From NCBI RefSeq assembly GCF_013377275.1, contig NZ_CP016615.1, positions 806,001-870,000 on the forward strand: a stretch of DNA of 64,000 nt. The letters are read 5' to 3'. This stretch comes from Vespertiliibacter pulmonis (lineage in GTDB: Bacteria; Pseudomonadota; Gammaproteobacteria; Enterobacterales; Pasteurellaceae). Under the pieces are notes generated by a model that was not told where the DNA came from, made no database searches, and saw nothing but the letters and a program-made list of their open reading frames with translations. Positions within the stretch are counted from its first letter, which is position 1. Each line of letters opens with the position of its first letter. The translations under genes were made by a program, and so were the position numbers. This document shows, piece after piece, positions 56,146 through 64,000 of the stretch.

Positions 56146-57063
56146 TTATTCTGCTTTAATGGCGAAATTTTTGCCAGAACCTTTCACTTTTAGTAATAGT
56201 CCTGAGTTTTTCGCTAATTTATAAAGGGATTCTGCCCCTTTACCTGAAATATAACCTTGGCGATCTACTTGCATTGCTTCTATTTTAACTTTTGCAATAC
56301 CTGTATGGTGCATTCCAATTTCTTTTGCTGCTTGTACAGAGAGATCAATAATACGATTATGGCTAAATGGTCCACGGTCATTAATTCGAACAATAACCTT
56401 ACGTCCATTACGGAGGTTGGTAACCAACACATAAGAGCCGAGTGCTAATGTTTTATGGGCAGCTGTATAAGCATTTTTATTGAAAATCTCGCCGCTTGCT
56501 GTTTTACGTCCGTGAAACATTCCGCCGTAATAACTTGCTATTCCTGTTTGGCTAAATAGTCGAGATTTTTCTTTATCAATGCTGGTATGAGTTTTATTTT
56601 TTTCTCGATAGCGGTAAGTTTTATTTATTACTTTAACGTGGGTCAGCTTTGCACCGTTTACCCCATACTGTTTTTTTGTATTATGAATAATATTTATGTT
56701 GTGCCGTGTTGTATTTTTTTTAGCCGTTGTTTTCGTTTTTTGTAGAGATGGCACTTTGTTTGTAATTTTTTTTACATTAGTTTTTTTGCGCTCTTTATTA
56801 TTATGAACTTGAGCTTTTTTATGGCTGACAGATTTTTTTGTCGCCGATGAAACTACAATAGTTGATTTTTTTTGCTTTGTTATTGTAGAGATTTGTGTTT
56901 TCTTTTGCCCTTTATTCTGCGCTTTTTTAGCCGTGCTGGTAATAGCTTTCCGCTGAGTATGTGATGGCTTAGATGGATTTTGCTTTTCGGCAGAAAAAGT
57001 ATTAACAGACGTACTTGCAATAAGTATGCCTAATAACAATGATATGATTTTGCTTAATTGCAT
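56146..57063 (-). CDS. rlpA: RlpA-like septal-ring protein with lysine-rich linker
   Basis: 305 residues. RlpA proteins cut naked glycan strands or assist at the septum. The signal peptide ends TFSAE, without a lipobox. Residues about 27-165 are a low-complexity linker in which about a quarter are Lys. Residues 174-265 are the double-psi beta-barrel ([35 protein letters not shown]), with catalytic-type residues intact. The last 40 residues do not look like a SPOR domain. The linker's coding strand holds several A7-A8 runs. Between dacA and rodA, the conserved place. Confidence 0.88.
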   Translation of the reverse strand: MQLSKIISLLLGILIASTSVNTFSAEKQNPSKPSHTQRKAITSTAKKAQNKGQKKTQISTITKQKKSTIVVSSATKKSVSHKKAQVHNNKERKKTNVKKITNKVPSLQKTKTTAKKNTTRHNINIIHNTKKQYGVNGAKLTHVKVINKTYRYREKNKTHTSIDKEKSRLFSQTGIASYYGGMFHGRKTASGEIFNKNAYTAAHKTLALGSYVLVTNLRNGRKVIVRINDRGPFSHNRIIDLSVQAAKEIGMHHTGIAKVKIEAMQVDRQGYISGKGAESLYKLAKNSGLLLKVKGSGKNFAIKAE

Positions 57064-57154
57064 AATTTTCCTCTACTTTCTTCAATATGAAAGAAAGTAA
57101 TATAATAATCAAAATACAAACATTTGCTGAAATGTTACCGCTTGTTTGCAGAGT

Positions 57155-58276
57155 TTAGGTATTATAGGGGTTGCTTTTGTCAGCCCGTTCTCGGTGAACA
57201 TAAGCAGACATCACTAATCCAAATGCTGCCATTAGTGTAACATAGGACGTGCCTCCATAGCTAAATAGCGGTAATGGTACGCCAACTACGGGTAAAATAC
57301 CACTCACCATACCGATATTCACAAAAACATAGACGAAAAAGAGCAAGGCTGTTCCGCCAGATAAAATACGTCCAAAGCTTGATGTGGATTTTGCTCCGAT
57401 GATTAGCCCTCGAGCAATAATAAAGAGATAAATTGCCAGCAGAATAAGTACACCAATCAAACCGTGCTCTTCGCCTAAAACCGCAAAAATGAAATCTGTA
57501 TGAGGTTCTGGTAAAAATTCGAGCTGTGATTGTGTACCTTCCATCCAGCCTTTTCCTTCTAACCCACCTGAGCCAATTGCAATTTTTGATTGAATAATGT
57601 GATAGCCAGCCCCGAGAGGATCCTTTTCGGGGTCAAGTAGCGTCATTACCCGTGTTTTTTGGTAATCGTGCATAAGATAAAACCACATTATAGGGAGAAA
57701 TCCTGCTAAGAGTACAATACCTGCTCCGATAAGTTTCCAACTCAGCCCTGCTAAAAATAGGACAAAAACCCCCGCTGCACAAACTAGGATTGCAGTGCCT
57801 AAATCTGGCTGTATTGCGACTAATAATGTAGGGATAATAATTAGGGCTAAAGCGATAAAGGTATCTTTAAAATTAGGTGGCAAGGCACGGTTACCTAAAT
57901 AGGTTGCGACCATTAATGGCACCGATAGTTTAGCGATTTCAGAAGGTTGAAAACGAATAAAACCAAGGTTGAGCCAACGTTGTGCTCCTTTGCTGATTTC
58001 CCCTGCAACATCAACGAGCAATAATAAAGCGATACAAACAACGTATAAATAAGGGGAAATTTTTTCATAAAAGCGAGGTGGAAACATTGCAATAATGATC
58101 ATCAAGCTGAGCCCAAGTATAACTTGGATAATGCGATTAAAAAACATTCGTTCATTTGCTCCGCTTGCACTGTAAAGTACAATTAGACCATATCCTGTAA
58201 TAGCAAGTAGCCCGATGATGAGTAGCCAATCAAGGGCGAAAATTTTCCAAAATCGATTTAAAAATGACTTACTCAT
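57155..58276 (-). CDS. rodA: Rod-shape peptidoglycan glycosyltransferase RodA
   Basis: 373 residues, SEDS family, about ten membrane spans. It polymerises lipid II in the elongasome with PBP2. [37 protein letters not shown] and [17 protein letters not shown] are conserved. Its start overlaps the mrdA 3' end by eight bases. Confidence 0.96.
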   Translation of the reverse strand: MSKSFLNRFWKIFALDWLLIIGLLAITGYGLIVLYSASGANERMFFNRIIQVILGLSLMIIIAMFPPRFYEKISPYLYVVCIALLLLVDVAGEISKGAQRWLNLGFIRFQPSEIAKLSVPLMVATYLGNRALPPNFKDTFIALALIIIPTLLVAIQPDLGTAILVCAAGVFVLFLAGLSWKLIGAGIVLLAGFLPIMWFYLMHDYQKTRVMTLLDPEKDPLGAGYHIIQSKIAIGSGGLEGKGWMEGTQSQLEFLPEPHTDFIFAVLGEEHGLIGVLILLAIYLFIIARGLIIGAKSTSSFGRILSGGTALLFFVYVFVNIGMVSGILPVVGVPLPLFSYGGTSYVTLMAAFGLVMSAYVHRERADKSNPYNT

Positions 58277-60245
58277 TCAATTCCTCTTCATCAGTTACAA
58301 GCGGTGAGTTGGGTGAATTTTTTTGCAAAATAGGGCTATTTTCTTCTTTTTTATCTGTTAGTTCTGGTGTTGTAGGTCGATTACGCAAGACATAATCCAT
58401 TACTTTGCGTGCGACAGGGGCGGCGGCTGTTGAGCCACCTCCAGCATTTTCTAAAATCACAGATACAACTACTTTTGGGTTATCATAAGGTGCAAAGCCT
58501 GTAAACCAAGCGTGGTCGTGCAGTTTTTTTGTAATCGCATTTTTATTATAATTTTTACCCTTCAAGCTAAATACCTGTGCTGTCCCTGTTTTACCAGCAG
58601 CACGGTAAGGGGCTCCAGCAAAGGCTTTTCTTCCTGTACCGTTTGATGCATTGATGACATTGTACATACCTTGTTTTGCAATGTGCCAAAAACGAGGGGG
58701 AACGTCTTTAATATCATCATATAAAAGTGGATCTTGGTAAGGGTGATTCTCACCCGACATAACTTCCATCATTAAATGGGGGGTATTCACTTTGCCGTTA
58801 TTAATCAGAACGGAAGTGGCTTTGGCTAGCTGTAAAGGCGTTGCGATCCAATAACCTTGCCCAATACCGACTGAAATCGTATCGCCAGGAATCCATGGCT
58901 TTTTGTAGCGTTTTTGTTTCCATTCACGATTTGGCATAATCCCTAAAGATTCTTCGGCAATATCTATACCTGTTTTTACACCGAAACCAAAACGCTTCAT
59001 CCAATAAGACATTTTATCAATTCCCATATCATAGGCGAGCTGATAAAAGAAGGTATCAGATGATTCTGTGATGGCTTTATTAACATCTGTTCTACCGTGC
59101 CCTGTTTTTTTCCAATCTCGGAAACGTTGTGTGGTACTAGGTAATACCCAATAACCAGGGTCAAAGACTGAAGATGTTGGCGTAATTTTACCTTCTGTTA
59201 GCCCTGCAACTGCCATAAATGGTTTGATGGTTGAAGCTGGAGGATATGTTCCTTGTGTTGCTCTGCTATACAGCGGGCGATCTTCATCTTCAAGTAACCG
59301 CTTGTAGTCTTTTCCTGAAATACCATCGACAAAGAGATTGTTGTCATAGCTTGGGTTGGTAGCCATTGCCATAATGCTGTTATCTTTTGGATCGAGAACA
59401 ACTACAGCGCCTTTTTGATTGCCTAGTAGCGAGGTTACATAGCGTTGTAGTTCAATATCTACAGTTAAGCGAATGCTACCTCCCGCAACGGCTTGTTGAT
59501 CTCGTAATTTACGGATTACTTTTCCTCGGTTATTAATTTCAACTTCTTCAAAGCCTGTACTACCGTGTAGCTGTTCTTCATAGAATTTTTCTATACCAAG
59601 TTTGCCAATATCGTGTGAGCCTGCGTAGTTACCGTATTTTCCAGATTCTTGCAGGCGTTTTTTATCTTTATCGTTTATTTTAGCAACGTAACCAAGAATG
59701 TGAGTTAACACTTCACCATAGGGATAAGTTCGTTTGAAATAAGGTTGTACATCAAGACTTGGAAAACGGTATTGATTGACGGAAAAACGAGCGATCTGTT
59801 CTTCGTTAAGATCAGACTTTAATAAAATAGGTGTATAGCGTGAAGAACGTAATTTTTCTTTACGGAAATTTTCGATGTCTTGCTCGGTTAAGCCTACTAA
59901 TTCTTTAAGTGTTTGTAACGTTTCTTCAAGGTTATCTACTTTTTCTGGTACGATATATAAGCCAAAAAATGTGATGTTTTCTGCTAATACTTTGCCGTTA
60001 CGATCATAAACTAGCCCACGGGCAGGGGGAATGGGTAACAATTTTATGCGATTACCATTAGAGCGAGTCTGGTAAGATTCATAATCTCTAATTTGGAGGT
60101 GATAAAGATTAGTCAATAAGATTGCTGTTAGTCCTAGCACGCCAAGAAAGGCAATTAATGCACGGCGAACAAACAAGTTTGTTTCAGCTTGTCCGCTACG
60201 GATACGATCATCTTGTGTTGTGTGTGTCCGTTTTTTCCAAAACAT
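58269..60245 (-). CDS. mrdA: Penicillin-binding protein 2 (elongation transpeptidase)
   Basis: 658 residues. Membrane anchor at about 28-50, pedestal domain, then the transpeptidase domain: STIK (Ser338-Lys341), SSD in [11 protein letters not shown], and KTGTAQ. It cross-links wall glycan laid by RodA and sets rod shape. Two uptake-signal copies lie within the gene. A Lys/Asn/Pro-rich tail of about 40 residues follows the enzyme domain. Confidence 0.96.
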   Translation of the reverse strand: MFWKKRTHTTQDDRIRSGQAETNLFVRRALIAFLGVLGLTAILLTNLYHLQIRDYESYQTRSNGNRIKLLPIPPARGLVYDRNGKVLAENITFFGLYIVPEKVDNLEETLQTLKELVGLTEQDIENFRKEKLRSSRYTPILLKSDLNEEQIARFSVNQYRFPSLDVQPYFKRTYPYGEVLTHILGYVAKINDKDKKRLQESGKYGNYAGSHDIGKLGIEKFYEEQLHGSTGFEEVEINNRGKVIRKLRDQQAVAGGSIRLTVDIELQRYVTSLLGNQKGAVVVLDPKDNSIMAMATNPSYDNNLFVDGISGKDYKRLLEDEDRPLYSRATQGTYPPASTIKPFMAVAGLTEGKITPTSSVFDPGYWVLPSTTQRFRDWKKTGHGRTDVNKAITESSDTFFYQLAYDMGIDKMSYWMKRFGFGVKTGIDIAEESLGIMPNREWKQKRYKKPWIPGDTISVGIGQGYWIATPLQLAKATSVLINNGKVNTPHLMMEVMSGENHPYQDPLLYDDIKDVPPRFWHIAKQGMYNVINASNGTGRKAFAGAPYRAAGKTGTAQVFSLKGKNYNKNAITKKLHDHAWFTGFAPYDNPKVVVSVILENAGGGSTAAAPVARKVMDYVLRNRPTTPELTDKKEENSPILQKNSPNSPLVTDEEELNE

Positions 60246-60252
60246 TTAACAA

Positions 60253-60720
60253 CTACTCTCGGTGATAAGGGTGATTCGTGGTAAGCGACCACGCGCGGTA
60301 TAAACTTTCTGCTACAACAACTCGTACCAGTGGGTGTGGTAAGGTTAAAGGTGATAATGACCAACTCTGTTCTGCCAATGCTTTACATTCTGGCGAGAGT
60401 CCTTCGGGTCCGCCAATGAGTAAGCACACATCACGCCCGTCATTTTTCCAATTTTCTAATTGTTGTGCAAGTTGTTCAGTTGTCCAAGGTTTACCTGGTA
60501 TATCAAGGGTAACAATTCTTCCTTTACCTGCAGCAGTAAGCATAGCTTTACCTTCAAGCTCTAAAATGCGTTTAATATCTGCATTTTTACCCCGTTTCCC
60601 TGCAGGGATTTCAATCAGTTCAAAGGGCATGTCTTTTGGGAAACGGCGTTGATATTCTTCAAAACCTTTTGTCACCCAATCGGGCATTTTTGTTCCAACG
60701 GCAATAAGCTGTATTTTCAT
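60253..60720 (-). CDS. rlmH: 23S rRNA pseudouridine-1915 methyltransferase
   Basis: 155 residues, SPOUT fold. [16 protein letters not shown] at the start and [12 protein letters not shown] plus the C-terminal [17 protein letters not shown] knot motif are diagnostic. ATG 60720 overlaps the rsfS stop (TAATG); the longer open frame lies in rsfS. Confidence 0.97.
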   Translation of the reverse strand: MKIQLIAVGTKMPDWVTKGFEEYQRRFPKDMPFELIEIPAGKRGKNADIKRILELEGKAMLTAAGKGRIVTLDIPGKPWTTEQLAQQLENWKNDGRDVCLLIGGPEGLSPECKALAEQSWSLSPLTLPHPLVRVVVAESLYRAWSLTTNHPYHRE

Positions 60721-61034
60721 TATGCCCAGAGCTTTTCGAGTTGATATATTTCGCGGCTTTCTCGTTGTAGAATATGGACGATTGCTTGCCCAAAGTCGAT
60801 TACAACCCAATCTGCTACATTTTTTCCCTCTTGAGCAAAGACATCAAAACCTGCTTTTTTACTTTCTTCAATTAAATTATCTGCCGTTGCTGCCACGTGG
60901 CGGGTAGATGTTCCCGTACAGAGAATCATTGTGTCAGTAATACTTGATTTGCCTCTTACATCAATTGCTTGAATATCTTGTGCTTTTAGCCCTTCTAGGG
61001 TTTCAGTTAGAAAAGTTGTTAAATTTTGTTCCAT
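60720..61034 (-). CDS. rsfS: Ribosomal silencing factor RsfS
   Basis: 104 residues. Binds ribosomal protein L14 and blocks subunit joining when nutrients are scarce. [21 protein letters not shown] and [19 protein letters not shown] are family motifs. First gene of the rsfS-rlmH-mrdA-rodA-rlpA-dacA run. Confidence 0.95.
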   Translation of the reverse strand: MEQNLTTFLTETLEGLKAQDIQAIDVRGKSSITDTMILCTGTSTRHVAATADNLIEESKKAGFDVFAQEGKNVADWVVIDFGQAIVHILQRESREIYQLEKLWA

Positions 61035-61170
61035 TTTTATTCGTTATTCATTAAAAAAGGCGGAGATTATAGCATAGAAATAGTTCTCTACAGAAAGAAG
61101 ATGATGGGAAATAGGAATAAAAGGAAAAATTCAATTTCTTGAAAAGGAAGGGAAATATTAGATAAAGGTG

Positions 61171-61197
61171 ATGCCGAAAACAGAATATTTTCGGCAT
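61171..61197. terminator. Hairpin between the AhpD-like gene and rsfS
   Basis: ATGCCGAAAA (61171-61180) and TTTTCGGCAT (61188-61197), perfect 10-bp stem about 30 bases past the AhpD-like stop. T-richness is better on the plus strand. The rest of 61035-61224 shows nothing beyond the unassigned rsfS promoter. Confidence 0.6.
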
Positions 61198-61224
61198 TTT
61201 ACGATAGATTATTACAATTAAAGT

Positions 61225-61770
61225 TTATGGCGCAAATGCTTGTAATTCAGGATTAATCGGGGTTTTTGCTAAATTATTTGCATAGTTAGTTAAGGTCGCT
61301 ACACTAATTCCAACTAATACATCAAGCACATTTTGTTGTGTAAAGCCAGCTTGGAAAAATGCATCTAATTGTGCATCTGTAATGTTTCCTTTTGCTGCCA
61401 TCACTAAACGAGTGAATTGTGCTAATGCTTCTAGTTTTGGATCTGAAATAGTCGTTCCTTGGCGAACTGATTGTAAAATATCTGCAGGCATTTTCACCAT
61501 TTTTGTTGAAATAGCGCTATGTCCAGCAATACAAAATTCACAGCCATTCGTTACAGCTGTGGTAATTTGGACTACTTCACGTTCAATTGGTGTTAAGCTG
61601 CCGCGTCCATTAATAGTACCAACAGTTCGGTAGGTTTCTAATGCAGTAGGGGCGTTAGCCAGTACACCAACTAAATTAGGTAAAAAACCGTTTGCAGTTT
61701 TTACTGCTTTCATCATTTCAGCAGAAGCTTCTACGGCACTGTCGATAGTTTGAATTGTTAGTCGAGTCAT
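61225..61770 (-). CDS. AhpD-like carboxymuconolactone decarboxylase family protein
   Basis: 181 residues, all helical. The motif E-x11-C-x2-C-x3-H is seen as VTNGCEFCIAGH with Cys77, Cys80 and His84, as in AhpD-type peroxidase-linked proteins. Likely a small thiol-based antioxidant, but substrates are unknown. ATG 61770 has AAGGAA upstream; the frame continues open for 36 codons without a better start. No AhpC is adjacent. Confidence 0.8.
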   Translation of the reverse strand: MTRLTIQTIDSAVEASAEMMKAVKTANGFLPNLVGVLANAPTALETYRTVGTINGRGSLTPIEREVVQITTAVTNGCEFCIAGHSAISTKMVKMPADILQSVRQGTTISDPKLEALAQFTRLVMAAKGNITDAQLDAFFQAGFTQQNVLDVLVGISVATLTNYANNLAKTPINPELQAFAP

Positions 61771-61861
61771 TTTGTGTTCCTTATAAAATGTTATAGCGGT
61801 TAAATTTGCATTTATTTTAGTATTTACAAAGATATAGTCGCCTTTGAGTTTGGATATAGAA

Positions 61862-61904
61862 ATTAAGTCTAGCCTCAAACGAAGAGTAGAAAACTAGACT
61901 TAAT
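61862..61904. repeat. Inverted repeat between the AhpD-like and nhaC genes
   Basis: ATTAAGTCTAG (61862-61872) and CTAGACTTAAT (61894-61904), 21 bases apart, followed by GGGGCTGTCAAATTG. No T-tract. It could be an operator, a 3' stem for nhaC, or the scar of a small mobile element; undecided. Confidence 0.45.
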
Positions 61905-61995
61905 GGGGCTGTCAAATTGAGTAAAGCCTAACAAACATATTTTGCTAAAGTATTTTTCAACATGACTCCAATGAGTGTAGCAAACCTGTCAAGCC

Positions 61996-63513
61996 CTAAG
62001 AGGCTATATTTTCAATATTTTTATTTTTTGGTAAATATTCAATCCGAATATTGAGCATTGCTAATATGATCGCAATAATTGGAATCATATAATTCATTAC
62101 CGCATAAGGCGCATATTCAAAAGCACTGACTTGTAACATTGAAAAGGCGTATACGCCGCAAGTATTCCAAGGCACTAGCACCGAAGTAACTGTACCGCCA
62201 TCTTCTAATGCTCGAGAGAGATTTTTAGAGCTTAGCCCTTTCATTTGGTAGGCTCGAACGTACATTCTACCGGGTAGTAAAATAGAAATATATTGTTCTG
62301 ACGTTGTTAAATTCGTTAAGATTGCAGATAAAATAGTTGCTGTAATTAAGCTTGAAGCAGTTTTAGCAAAGTTTAGAATAGTTTCAACCACTGAACGTAA
62401 CATTCCCGTTTGCTCTGCAATGCCTCCAAAAGTCATTGCTACAATGGTGAGAGAGATTGTGTACATCATTGATTCAATTCCACCTCGATTAAACAGTGTA
62501 TCGATCATCTCTTGACCACTGGCAATTTTAAAACCATCGTGTAATGTTTTAACTGCAACACTTACTTCACCACCTTGAACAAAAACGTGGCAGAGCCAGC
62601 CCATTAAAATACCAGCAGCTAATGCAGGCAGAGCAGGAACACGTTTTGCAACAAGTACAACAACTATCACGGGAACCAGGAGAAGCCAAGGCGAAATAAC
62701 AAAGTTTTGTTGCATCGCTTCCATTACTTCAGTGATTTTGGCAGTGTCTAAATTTTCAGGTACAAATGCTAATCCGAGATAGTAGTAAACACCGAGTGCG
62801 ATAAGAAATGCAGGAATTGTAGTAATGAACATATGACGAATATGGTCGAATAAAGGCGTATCGGTAATCCCTGCTGCGAGGTTGGTTGTATCTGATAGGG
62901 GAGACATTTTATCACCGAAATAAGCGCCTGAAACGACTGCTCCTGCAACCATTGGGGCAGGGATACCAACGCTTAACCCAATTCCCATTGCAGCAACACC
63001 GATTGTTCCCATTGTTGACCAAGAACTGCCGATAGCGAGAGTTACGATAGCGCAGATAATACAAATGGTCATTAAAAAGAGAGAAGGCGAAATAAGTTCT
63101 AACCCATAGTAGATCATTGTAGCGACAATGCCACCGCCGAGCCAAGCACCGATAGTTAAACCAATCATTATGATGATTACTATCGCGGGTAATGCCATTT
63201 TGATCCCGTGGTAAATCCCTTTTTCAATAGTATCCCAACTATAGCCATAGCAGAGTGCAATCACGCTGGCTGTGACGGCTCCAATAAGTAATGGGACATG
63301 TGGCGAAGCTTCAAATTTAATGATAGCAACAGCCATAACGGAAACCATGACGAGAATGGGTAGAAATGCCCAAAAGAAAGGAATTCGAATATTATCTTCT
63401 TGAGAGGTTGATGTATTTTCAGATGAATCTACATTATTGGCGTTATAGCAACAAGATTTGTTTGATTGGGGAAGTTCTTTTTTCCCGTTTTTGTCTTTAG
63501 GTGTGTTTGGCAT
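61996..63513 (-). CDS. nhaC: NhaC-family Na+/H+ antiporter
   Basis: 505 residues, about 11-12 membrane helices. GSSWSTMGTIGVAAMGIG and SGAYFGDKMSPLSDTTNLAAG are the family signature and supply ion-binding residues. ATG 63513 follows CGAGGA and gives a hydrophilic 50-residue cytoplasmic start (Lys/Ser/Asn-rich); the longer frame is leader. Downstream of rocD, it may be co-transcribed. Confidence 0.9.
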   Translation of the reverse strand: MPNTPKDKNGKKELPQSNKSCCYNANNVDSSENTSTSQEDNIRIPFFWAFLPILVMVSVMAVAIIKFEASPHVPLLIGAVTASVIALCYGYSWDTIEKGIYHGIKMALPAIVIIIMIGLTIGAWLGGGIVATMIYYGLELISPSLFLMTICIICAIVTLAIGSSWSTMGTIGVAAMGIGLSVGIPAPMVAGAVVSGAYFGDKMSPLSDTTNLAAGITDTPLFDHIRHMFITTIPAFLIALGVYYYLGLAFVPENLDTAKITEVMEAMQQNFVISPWLLLVPVIVVVLVAKRVPALPALAAGILMGWLCHVFVQGGEVSVAVKTLHDGFKIASGQEMIDTLFNRGGIESMMYTISLTIVAMTFGGIAEQTGMLRSVVETILNFAKTASSLITATILSAILTNLTTSEQYISILLPGRMYVRAYQMKGLSSKNLSRALEDGGTVTSVLVPWNTCGVYAFSMLQVSAFEYAPYAVMNYMIPIIAIILAMLNIRIEYLPKNKNIENIAS

Positions 63514-63571
63514 ATATTCCTCGACTTGTAAGCGGCTAGATTTATTAGAATTTTGCAAACAAGATTGTTGT

Positions 63572-63597
63572 AATAGGGCGAATGATCTCGCCCTAAT
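63572..63597. terminator. Hairpin between rocD and nhaC
   Basis: AATAGGGCGA (63572-63581) and TCGCCCTAAT (63588-63597), nine of ten pairs, 15 bases after the rocD stop. No strong T-tract, so it may only reduce read-through. Confidence 0.5.
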
Positions 63598-63611
63598 AAA
63601 CAAGCTAGAAT

Positions 63612-64000
63612 TTAGCTAAGAACTGCTCGAATACGTTCTAATGCCCAGTCTAAATCGGCTTTTTCTATTACCAATGGTGGTGCAAATCGGATAACCGTAT
63701 CGTGGGTTTCTTTGCAGAGCAAGCCCTGTTCTTTTAAGGCTTCACAGTAAGGGCGAGCGGGCTCATTCAGTTCTAAGCCAATAAATAGTCCTCTGCCTCG
63801 TACTTCTTTGATACTTGGATGCTGAATTTTTTTCAATTCATTTAGGAAATACTCACCTAATTCACGGGAACGTTCAGCAAGATTTTCTTCAACTAAAACG
63901 TCTAATGCCGCTAAAGAAACTGCACATGCAAGCGGGTTACCACCAAAGGTTGAACCGTGAGAGCCAGGGTTAAATACCCCAAGAATATCTTCATTTGCAA
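63612..64000 (-). CDS. rocD: Ornithine aminotransferase, C-terminal part
   Basis: The visible 128 residues begin [20 protein letters not shown] and end [39 protein letters not shown] and [16 protein letters not shown] match ornithine-oxo-acid transaminase more closely than ArgD. It transfers the delta-amino group of ornithine to 2-oxoglutarate. The PLP lysine and the N-terminus lie beyond the window. Confidence 0.88.
   Translation of the reverse strand, partial: ANEDILGVFNPGSHGSTFGGNPLACAVSLAALDVLVEENLAERSRELGEYFLNELKKIQHPSIKEVRGRGLFIGLELNEPARPYCEALKEQGLLCKETHDTVIRFAPPLVIEKADLDWALERIRAVLS

Noticed and set aside
58562-60364. Further minus-strand frames within mrdA and rlmH
   Set aside because: Alternate-frame shadows of well-supported genes, low-complexity, no ribosome sites.

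Overview
The window is a chromosomal segment from a member of the Pasteurellaceae (Gammaproteobacteria). It is AT-rich, and the 9-mer ACAAGCGGT and its complement recur. That is the DNA-uptake signal (USS) of the Actinobacillus pleuropneumoniae / Mannheimia / Bibersteinia / Glaesserella side of the family, as opposed to the Haemophilus influenzae type. Gene neighbourhoods (fkpA-yheO-tusDCB, rimO-ngt, mnmG-rsmG-atp, lipA-lipB-ybeD-dacA-rlpA-rodA-mrdA-rlmH-rsfS) agree. I cannot name the species.

Layout. 1-4430: a Fur-box-controlled surface-uptake operon on the minus strand: a ChaN-like lipoprotein, a TonB-dependent receptor, and a TbpB-like surface lipoprotein with a long coiled-coil stalk, cut off by the window edge. 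4683-12450: lysine synthesis (lysA, lptM), a cytoplasmic HMW1C-type N-glycosyltransferase in an operon with rimO, mtnN, a DsbA-like protein, slyX and fkpA. 12509-14164: yheO-tusDCB, for tRNA 2-thiolation. 14430-19946: a complete rRNA operon on the minus strand (16S - tRNA-Ile - tRNA-Ala - 23S - 5S) with promoter, boxA elements and processing stems. 20075-26089: ribose uptake and phosphorylation (rbsR-rbsDACBK) with a palindromic operator. 26212-33179: the F1Fo ATP synthase operon atpIBEFHAGDC, then rsmG and mnmG. 36000-36410: the chromosomal replication origin oriC, with DnaA boxes, an IHF site, clustered GATC and an AT-rich unwinding region.

Right of oriC (36416-52687) lies an accessory catabolic region for myo-inositol. 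It has an ABC importer (binding protein, double ATPase, permease), iolG, iolE, iolD, iolB, a fused iolC-DUF2090, iolA, a second Gfo/Idh oxidoreductase and an RpiR-type regulator. Together these can take imported inositol to acetyl-CoA and a triose phosphate. Three intergenic regions share a GTGATC-containing motif that may be the operator. Inside this island is a deletion scar in which the 3' end of an L-xylulose kinase gene (lyxK) abuts the 3' end of an IclR regulator gene (yiaJ-like). This is what remains if a yia/diketogulonate operon lost its middle. A urea transporter with no urease genes nearby follows.

52848-61034 is the conserved lipoate / cell-elongation cluster on the minus strand, head-on to replication from oriC. 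61225-64000 holds an AhpD-like protein, an NhaC antiporter and the 3' part of an ornithine aminotransferase gene.

The points most worth a second look are the stalked surface lipoprotein and receptor operon, the lysine-tailed N-glycosyltransferase without its usual AGT partner, the lyxK/yiaJ deletion scar, the candidate inositol operators, and the orphan urea transporter.
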